A DNA stretch of 64,000 bases, from the NCBI GenBank assembly GCA_028873965.1, contig JAPPMU010000052.1, forward strand, positions 123,233 to 187,232, in the 5' to 3' direction. Shown here piece after piece: positions 58,608-64,000 of this stretch; within the stretch, counting starts at the first letter, position 1; each line of letters starts with the position of its first letter. A program made the position numbers and the translations under genes. Origin of the DNA: Chloroflexota bacterium (GTDB taxonomy: Bacteria > Chloroflexota > Dehalococcoidia > Lucifugimonadales > UBA3495). The notes under the pieces were generated by a model that did not search any database, had not been told where the DNA came from, and worked only from the letters and a program-made list of their open reading frames with translations.

Positions 58608-59264
58608 ATGACCACCCAGCCGCCGGCCCACAGCCATCCCGACGACCCTAATCCGGTCCACGTGATCGTTTGGTACGATTACATTTGACCTTGGTGCTAT
58701 GTCGGCCTTGAGCGCGTCGACAAACTTTCTGAAGAGTACGACATCACCGTGGAGGGCCGCGCCTACCTGCTGCGCCCCGACACTCCCCAGGAGGGCCGCG
58801 TGCGCGAGGCCCGTCCCGGCGAGACCGAAGACGAGCTGTCGGATCCCCTCCGCACCCATGCCCGCGAGGCCAACCTCGTCATGCGGCCGCCCCGGCACAC
58901 GCCCAACAGCCTCTACTCCTTGCAGGCCACGGAGTATGCCCAGGAACAGGGCAAGTTCCTCGAATACCACCACGCCGCCTACGAGGCGTACTGGGACCAC
59001 CGTGCCGATCTGGGAGACCCGTCGGTTCTCGCGGACATCGGTACCAGCGTGGGCCTTGATGGCGCTGAACTGCGTGAGCGCGTCGAATCGGGTCACTACG
59101 CCCAGAAGGTGGTCGACCAGTACCACGAAGCGTTGGGGTATAACATCCGCGGCATACCCACCTTCGTGTTCGACAACCTGCTCTTCAGCGGCGCCCAGCC
59201 CTACGAGGTGTTCCAGCGCGTGATGGACAAAGCCCTGGAGAACCGCGCCGCTGCTGAGGAATAG
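58608..59264 (+). CDS. DsbA/FrnE-like selenoprotein with U-P-W-C (Sec at TGA 58686-58688)
   Basis: A 218-residue thioredoxin-fold protein read through TGA at codon 27. The frame reads VHVIVWYDYI-U-PWCYVGLERVDKL, where the family has CPWC: the first active-site Cys is replaced by Sec. The DsbA/FrnE pattern continues (YAQEQGKFLEYHHAAYEAYW, then GYNIRGIPTFVFDNLLFSGAQPYEVF with the cis-Pro). No signal peptide is visible, as in FrnE-like cytosolic proteins. It starts at ATG 58608 after GAGGTGA; a stem-loop follows the TGA. It probably reduces or isomerises disulfides, or detoxifies. Confidence 0.88.
58700..58722 (+). promoter_or_regulatory. Candidate SECIS hairpin for the seleno-DsbA gene
   Basis: TGTCGGC (58700-58706) pairs with GTCGACA (58716-58722) as seven pairs including one G-U; loop CTTGAGCGC starts 19 bases after the TGA. 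Position matches the UGSC hairpin. The loop lacks a G in the first two bases, so it is a weaker fit than that one. Confidence 0.5.
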
Positions 59265-59276
59265 GGTCCGCTCGCG

Positions 59277-59867
59277 ATGACCACTCCTGTAGCGTCTCCG
59301 CCGGCGGCGGCAGTTCCCACCCGCCGCCGCTTCACCGTGGCCGAGTACTACGCCATGGCCGACATCGGCATCCTGTCGGAAAACGACCGCGTTGAGTTGC
59401 TGGACGGAGACGTCATCGTAATGCCGCCCATCGGAGACTGGCACGCCGCCAGCGTTAAGCTTTTCAACAATACAATACTCCCATCTTTGCAGGGTCGGGC
59501 CATAGTTGCTGTTCAAGACCCCGTGCGGCTTGGCGATGACAGCCAGCCGCAGCCGGACATAATGCTCCTTCAGTGGCGCGATGACTTCTACCGGAACGGC
59601 CACCCGGCTCCCGGCGACGTGCTGCTGCTGATTGAGGTTGCCGACAGCAGCGTGGAGTTTGACCGCACCGTCAAACTGACGGCCTACGCCCGCGCTGAAA
59701 TCCCGGAATTGTGGATTGTCGCCCGCGCGGAACGTCGCATTGAAGCCTACACGGAACCTGCCGGAAACGAGTATGCCACCGTGCGCTACTTCGGCCCCGG
59801 CGAAACCGTCGCTCCCCAAGCCTTCCCCGACATCACCATGGCGGTTGATCGGATCATCGGAGACTGA
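59277..59867 (+). CDS. Uma2/DUF820 family endonuclease, copy 1
   Basis: A 196-residue PD-(D/E)xK-fold protein: RRRFTVAEYYAMADIGILSENDRVELLDGDVIVMPPIGDWHAA, then QPQPDIMLLQW and GDVLLLIEVADSSVEFDR, where the Asp and Glu-x-Lys-like triad lies. Uma2 proteins are abundant in cyanobacteria and Chloroflexota; role unproven. It shares most motifs with the gene 12 bases downstream, from which it differs mainly in the middle. Confidence 0.85.
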   Translation: MTTPVASPPAAAVPTRRRFTVAEYYAMADIGILSENDRVELLDGDVIVMPPIGDWHAASVKLFNNTILPSLQGRAIVAVQDPVRLGDDSQPQPDIMLLQWRDDFYRNGHPAPGDVLLLIEVADSSVEFDRTVKLTAYARAEIPELWIVARAERRIEAYTEPAGNEYATVRYFGPGETVAPQAFPDITMAVDRIIGD

Positions 59868-59879
59868 GCCGCTCTCGCC

Positions 59880-60476
59880 ATGACGACAACCACTGCCGCA
59901 TCCGCCCCGCCGACGATCTCCGCTCCGGCCCGCCGCCGCTTCACGGTGGCCGAGTACTACGCCATGGCCTACGCCGGCATCCTGTCGGAAAACGACCGCG
60001 TTGAGCTGCTGGCCGGGGACCTGATAGTTATGCCGCCCATTGGAGACTGGCACGCCGCCAGAGTTAATCTGTTCACCAACCTCCTGCCGCCACGATTAGA
60101 AGGGCGCGCCATCGTAAGTATCCAGAATCCGACACGTTTGGACAATGCCAGCGAACCGCAACCCGACGTATTACTCCTTCAGTGGCGCGATGATTTCTAC
60201 GGCTCGGGACACCCCGGCCCTGCCGACGTCCTGCTGTTGATCGAGGTTTCCGATACCGCCTTAGATTTTGACCGGAACGTAAAACTCCCGCTTTACGCCC
60301 TCGCTGGCATCCCTGAAGTCTGGATCGTCAACCGACCATCCCGTTGCATTGAAGCCTACACGGAACCTAGCGGAAACGAGTACGCCACCGTGCGCTACTT
60401 CGGCCCCGGCGAAACCGTCGCTCCCCAAGCCTTCCCCGACATCACCCTCGCGGTTGACCGGATCATCGGTGAGTAG
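59880..60476 (+). CDS. Uma2/DUF820 family endonuclease, copy 2
   Basis: A 198-residue tandem paralogue of the gene before it. N- and C-terminal parts are nearly the same (RRRFTVAEYYAMAYAGILSENDRVELL; IEAYTEPSGNEYATVRYFGPGE), while the central 60 residues differ more. The last ~120 bases of the two genes are almost identical, suggesting recent gene conversion. Confidence 0.85.
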   Translation: MTTTTAASAPPTISAPARRRFTVAEYYAMAYAGILSENDRVELLAGDLIVMPPIGDWHAARVNLFTNLLPPRLEGRAIVSIQNPTRLDNASEPQPDVLLLQWRDDFYGSGHPGPADVLLLIEVSDTALDFDRNVKLPLYALAGIPEVWIVNRPSRCIEAYTEPSGNEYATVRYFGPGETVAPQAFPDITLAVDRIIGE

Positions 60477-60491
60477 CGCCGCCGCTCCACA

Positions 60492-60521
60492 TTGCCCGTC
60501 CGCTGTCGCCTGTGCTAAACT
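60492..60521 (+). promoter_or_regulatory. Promoter of the nuoE-F-G-like operon
   Basis: TTGCCC (60492-60497), an 18-base spacer and TAAACT (60516-60521) with TGC before the -10. It ends 38 bases before the nuoE-like start. Confidence 0.6.
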
Positions 60522-60559
60522 CGCGCCGTTCCAATCGGGATTTGTAACGGATTTCACAA

Positions 60560-61039
60560 ATGGACGATGCCACCCTCCAGTTGATTGATCGGGCGGTCAA
60601 CGATCAGCCGCAAAGCACGGTCACCGTCCTTTCGTCCCTGCTGGCGGTGGAAGACGCCATCGGTTATATCCCCACCGAGGCTGTCGAAGCCGTCGCTGCG
60701 CGCATGGACGCTACCGTCAATGACGTTTGGGCGGTGGCCACCTTCTACCCGAACTTCCGGTTTGATCCGCCCACCGATATCCGCGTCGAGGTCTGCTGGG
60801 GCCCGTCCTGCCACGTAATGGGCGCAACCGCGGTCATTGCGGCCGCTCAGGAGGCGTTGGGCCTGTCTGACGAGGGCGATACCGCCGACGGCAAAGCCAC
60901 CCTGCGCTACAACACTTGCCTGGGCGCCTGCGCCCACGCTCCGGTGATGGCCATCAATCACCACCTGGCCGGACGGATTACCCCCGACAATGCCCGTTCG
61001 AGGATCGCTTCAGCCCTCGCGTCGGCTCCGGCGCACTGA
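60560..61039 (+). CDS. NuoE-like 2Fe-2S (24-kDa) subunit
   Basis: A 159-residue thioredoxin-fold ferredoxin. The 2Fe-2S ligands are C79 and C84 in EVCWGPSCHVMG and C120 and C124 in NTCLGACAHAP. Residues 1-70 form the N-terminal helical part (VLSSLLAVEDAIGYIPTEAVEAVA). Such proteins pass electrons between NAD(H)-FMN and other centres in complex I, NAD-dependent formate dehydrogenases and bifurcating hydrogenases. It is first in a three-gene operon. Confidence 0.88.
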   Translation: MDDATLQLIDRAVNDQPQSTVTVLSSLLAVEDAIGYIPTEAVEAVAARMDATVNDVWAVATFYPNFRFDPPTDIRVEVCWGPSCHVMGATAVIAAAQEALGLSDEGDTADGKATLRYNTCLGACAHAPVMAINHHLAGRITPDNARSRIASALASAPAH

Positions 61040-61053
61040 TTGGCGACTGAACC

Positions 61054-62811
61054 GTGACCGCACCAACGGAATCTCCGTTTGCCGCTATCCTCGCCGCGGC
61101 GCGCCGCCGCTGGGACGAGTTGACCGCGGGTGACCGCCCGTGGATCCGCGTCGGCACCGGTTTGGCAGGGGAAGCCGCTGGAGGGTTCGAGGTCGTTGCC
61201 GCCGTCAAAGATGTCCTGGAGAAACACCAAATCCAGGCTAACGTGTCGGAGGTCGGTACCCTCGGCCTGTGTTTCGCCGAACCATTGCTCGACGTCCAGG
61301 TGCCCAACGGCCCCCGCGTTTTTTACGGTCAGGTCACACCCGACTTGGCCGAGCGCATCGTCCGTCAGCATGTGGCCGGCGGAGACCCGTTGTCGGAGCA
61401 CGCCATCGGTTACCTCGGGGAACCCGCCCAGGCGCCCGCGGGTATCTCGAACCTCCAGGACCACCCGATGATGGCCTTGCAGCAGCGCATCGCCCTGCGC
61501 AACGCCGGCAACATCGACCCCTCCGACCTCTACCAGTACATCGCTAACGGAGGCTATGCGGCCTTGAACAAGGCCCTCACCGAAATGTCTCCCGAAGAAG
61601 CCCTGGGTGAGGTCCGGACCTCCGGCCTGCGCGGTCGTGGTGGCGCAGCCTTTCCGGCCGGCGTCAAATGGGGGTTCTTGGCCGGCAACCCCGACCCCAA
61701 CAAGTACATCCTGTGCAACTGTGAGGAAGGCGACCCGGGCGCCTTCAACGATCGGGGCATCCTGGAGAGTGACCCGGCCACCGTGGTCGAAGGGATCACC
61801 ATCGCGGGATACGCTTGCAACGCCAACCGCGGCTACATCTTCATCCGTCACGGTCACAACCAGCCCATCGACCGCACCCGTGCCGTGATCGAGCAGGCTT
61901 ACGATCTCGGCCTCCTGGGCCAGAACATATTGGGAACCGATTTCTCGTTCGACGTCGAGGTCGCCCTGACCGGCGACTCCTACGTTTCCGGCGAGGAAAC
62001 CGCATTGATGGAAGCCATCGAAGGCAAGCGGTCCATGCCCCGCTACCGTCCTCCTTTCCCGGCCCAGGTGGGAGTTTTCGGCAAGCCTTCGAACATTAAC
62101 AACGTCAAGACCCTGGCTTACGTGCCCGAGATCGTGGCGCGCGGCGGCGCATGGTTCGCCGGCATCGGGACTTCGCCTGATCCCGACAATCGCATCAACG
62201 GAAGCAGCGGCACTGCCATCCTCTGCCTGTCGGGTGATATCACCTACACCGGTTTGATCGAAGTGCCGCTGGGCATGACTCTGCGCCAGGTGCTCTTCGA
62301 TATGGCTGGAGGCGTCCCCAACGGCAAGTCCATGAAGCTGCTCCAAACCGGCGGACCGCTGGGAGGCGTCCTCTCCGCCAGCGACGCCAATCTGGACCTG
62401 GTCCTGGATTTCGATGTTTTTCGCGCGGCCGGCGCCATCCTTGGCTCGGGTGGCATCATCGTTGCCGACGAGGACACGTGCGTGGTTGACCTGACCCGTA
62501 ACCTGATCGCCTTTTGCCAGTACGAATCCTGCGGAAAGTGCTTCCCCTGCCGAATGGGAATGAGCCATCTGTTGGAAGTTTTGGAACGCATCAGTAACCT
62601 GGAAGGCACCGAGGAAGATCTGGCGCTCATGCGTAACATCGGGGAAAACATGCAAGCCGGTTCGCTGTGCGGACACGGGCAGCTCGGGTTCAATCCGGTC
62701 TCCTCCGCGCTCCGATATTTCGGGCACGAATTCGACGCTCACATTCGCGAAAAGCGCCACACCGGAGACTGCCCTGACCAGGTGTTCTCGCCCCGCCTCA
62801 CCAGGCGCTAA
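61054..62811 (+). CDS. NuoF-like NADH-binding FMN and 4Fe-4S (51-kDa) subunit
   Basis: A 585-residue flavoprotein, longer than NuoF (~440) because of a thioredoxin-like N-terminal domain of about 130 residues. GRGGAAFPAGVKWGFL binds NADH, NCEEGDPGAFNDRGILESDP binds FMN, and CGKCFPCRMGM plus a late Cys (GSLCGHGQ) hold a 4Fe-4S cluster. Long NuoF forms are typical of formate dehydrogenase or hydrogenase complexes (HoxF/HydB-like). Starts at GTG 61054, 14 bases after nuoE. Confidence 0.9.
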   Translation: MTAPTESPFAAILAAARRRWDELTAGDRPWIRVGTGLAGEAAGGFEVVAAVKDVLEKHQIQANVSEVGTLGLCFAEPLLDVQVPNGPRVFYGQVTPDLAERIVRQHVAGGDPLSEHAIGYLGEPAQAPAGISNLQDHPMMALQQRIALRNAGNIDPSDLYQYIANGGYAALNKALTEMSPEEALGEVRTSGLRGRGGAAFPAGVKWGFLAGNPDPNKYILCNCEEGDPGAFNDRGILESDPATVVEGITIAGYACNANRGYIFIRHGHNQPIDRTRAVIEQAYDLGLLGQNILGTDFSFDVEVALTGDSYVSGEETALMEAIEGKRSMPRYRPPFPAQVGVFGKPSNINNVKTLAYVPEIVARGGAWFAGIGTSPDPDNRINGSSGTAILCLSGDITYTGLIEVPLGMTLRQVLFDMAGGVPNGKSMKLLQTGGPLGGVLSASDANLDLVLDFDVFRAAGAILGSGGIIVADEDTCVVDLTRNLIAFCQYESCGKCFPCRMGMSHLLEVLERISNLEGTEEDLALMRNIGENMQAGSLCGHGQLGFNPVSSALRYFGHEFDAHIREKRHTGDCPDQVFSPRLTRR

Positions 62812-62858
62812 TCGGCCGGCGCCGGCCCACCTGCGCCCTATCTTGACTAGGAAACGCC

Positions 62859-64000
62859 ATGCCTGACGATATCACCATCTCCATCGACGGTGTGGAAATC
62901 AAGACGCAACCGGGGAAGATGGTGCTTGAAGCCGCCATCGACGCCGGCGTCTATGTCCCCTATCTTTGCTACCACTCGGGCATGAAGCCCTATGCTGCCT
63001 GCCGGATGTGCGTGGTGGTCGCGGAAAACGAGCGGGGCCGCGTACCGGGGTTCCCGGCAGCTTGCACCCTGGCAGCCACCGACGGCATGACCGTATGGAG
63101 CGAGACCCCAGACGTCATCGAGCTCCGTCGCTCGGTAATGCAGATGCTCATCGCCGAGCACCCCAACGGCTGCCTCACTTGCCACCGTGTGGATATCTGC
63201 GGGCCATCCGACGTCTGCCTCCGCCACGTCTCGGTCAACGATCGTTGCATTACCTGTCCCAAGAACGAGCGTTGCGAGTTCAAGGACACCGTCCGGTATC
63301 TGGGCATGGAGCTCGAATCCCCTATGTCCTATGTGTACCGCGACATCCCGTTGGAGGTCAGCGATCCGTTCTACGACCGCGACTACAATCTATGCATCAC
63401 CTGCGGCCGCTGTGTTCGCGCCTGCGAGGAAATGCGCGGCGACAACGCCATCTGTTTTACCGAGCGGTCCGGCAAAGCCCTGGTTGGCACGTCCTTCGGC
63501 ACCTCCCTGCTGGAGTCGGGTTGCGAGTTCTGCGGGGCCTGCATTGACGTGTGTCCGGTCGGGGCTCTTACCGAACGCGAGGGCAAATGGGAAAAGCCCG
63601 CCCGTGTTGAACGCACCATCTGCACCCACTGTCCAGTCGGCTGCCAGATGAACCTCGAGATCAATGAGCAGGGCCGGGTGATTCGCGCTGTTCCCGAACT
63701 CAACTCCCCTGCCAACCGTGGCCAGGCCTGCTACAAGGGCAAGTTTGGCCTCGGACATTTGACCAGCGGTCAGCGCCTGCGCCGGCCCATGATCCGCCGC
63801 AACGGTCGGCTGGAAAACGCCACGTGGGATGAGGCTTTGGACCTTGTTGCCGAGCGGCTCCGCGCTCACCAATCGGGCGAGGGGTTCGGTTTGATCACCG
63901 CTCCCGACAGCACCAACGAGGAACTGTACCTGGCCCAGAAATTTGCCCGCATCGGAATGAACACCAACAACATCGATCATTCCGGCAACACGCAGCCCGC
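62859..64000 (+). CDS. NuoG/FdhA-like molybdopterin oxidoreductase, 5' part
   Basis: The first 380 residues; the gene runs off the window. Residues 1-80 hold a 2Fe-2S domain (PYLCYHSGMKPYAACRMCVV...CTLA). Next come the His-Cys cluster (HPNGCLTCHRVDICG), a ferredoxin pair (CITCGRCVRACEE and CEFCGACIDVCPVGAL), and a 4Fe-4S motif (CTHCPVGCQMNLEI) opening the molybdopterin domain. In formate dehydrogenases the metal ligand Sec or Cys follows TNNIDHCARV; here the text is TNNIDHSGNTQP, with Gln at that position. So it may be NuoG-like rather than a true formate dehydrogenase. Confidence 0.85.
   Translation, partial: MPDDITISIDGVEIKTQPGKMVLEAAIDAGVYVPYLCYHSGMKPYAACRMCVVVAENERGRVPGFPAACTLAATDGMTVWSETPDVIELRRSVMQMLIAEHPNGCLTCHRVDICGPSDVCLRHVSVNDRCITCPKNERCEFKDTVRYLGMELESPMSYVYRDIPLEVSDPFYDRDYNLCITCGRCVRACEEMRGDNAICFTERSGKALVGTSFGTSLLESGCEFCGACIDVCPVGALTEREGKWEKPARVERTICTHCPVGCQMNLEINEQGRVIRAVPELNSPANRGQACYKGKFGLGHLTSGQRLRRPMIRRNGRLENATWDEALDLVAERLRAHQSGEGFGLITAPDSTNEELYLAQKFARIGMNTNNIDHSGNTQP

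Overview
The window reads as 64 kb of a high-GC bacterial chromosome with densely packed genes on both strands. No rRNA, tRNA or CRISPR array was seen. The lineage cannot be fixed from sequence alone. The mix (PAC2-family protein, DUF1538 pair with PII, thiolase plus DUF35 partner, CaiB-type CoA-transferase, OFA-type MFS carrier, UGSC selenoprotein, many small toxin-antitoxin modules, ubiquitous short palindromes) looks most like an environmental Chloroflexota of the Dehalococcoidia/SAR202 type; this is inference. The first ~115 bases are homopolymer-rich and probably a poor contig end.

Layout. 1-2.1 kb: 3' end of an Eco57I-like restriction-modification protein, a PIN toxin-antitoxin pair and an inverted repeat. 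2.1-12 kb: MFS carrier, DUF6941, Ham1-like pyrophosphatase, MoxR ATPase, FAD oxidoreductase, CoA-transferase, BrnTA, thiolase and its OB-fold partner. 12-18 kb: zinc-ribbon coiled coil, nitrilase, DUF1538 x2-PII-CBS cassette, formate-THF ligase. 18-28 kb: PaREP1-like protein, def, cca, secD, secF, SLATT-like protein with a tiny coupled ORF, alcohol dehydrogenase, nfo, zincin, pgpA, ybeY. 28-34 kb: amidohydrolase, a tandemly duplicated mini-gene, PAC2, M20 peptidase, a broken membrane protein. 34-44 kb (minus strand): MNT-HEPN fusion, infC-rpmI-rplT with a rare AUA start for infC, His-rich MoeA, a Panacea-type TA pair, and pheS/pheT with a damaged TA pair between them. 44-53 kb: two acetylxylan-esterase-like hydrolases, a beta-hydroxyacid dehydrogenase, PaREP1-like pair, DUF4058, a UGSC selenoprotein, a FlK-like thioesterase, a patch of unknown genes, and an SDR. 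53-64 kb: repeat-rich spacers, otsA-otsB, HAD hydrolase, a DsbA/FrnE-like selenoprotein, two Uma2 genes, and nuoE-nuoF-nuoG-like genes running off the end.

The main discovery is selenium use. Two genes that look split by a UGA stop are better read as selenoproteins. One has UGSC at codon 102 (49957-50517). The other has U-P-W-C in place of the thioredoxin-fold CPWC at codon 27 (58608-59264). Both have strong Shine-Dalgarno sites, uninterrupted frames after the UGA, and a hairpin whose loop starts 19-20 nt after the UGA, where bacterial SECIS elements sit. Sec machinery genes are not in this window.

The second theme is small mobile repeats. Elements of about 165-175 bp with three different terminal inverted repeats carry the same kind of internal palindromes. 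One copy sits inside another repeat with an exact 10-bp target duplication, just upstream of the otsA promoter. At least five toxin-antitoxin-like modules, several decayed, add to the picture of a mobile accessory load around housekeeping operons.
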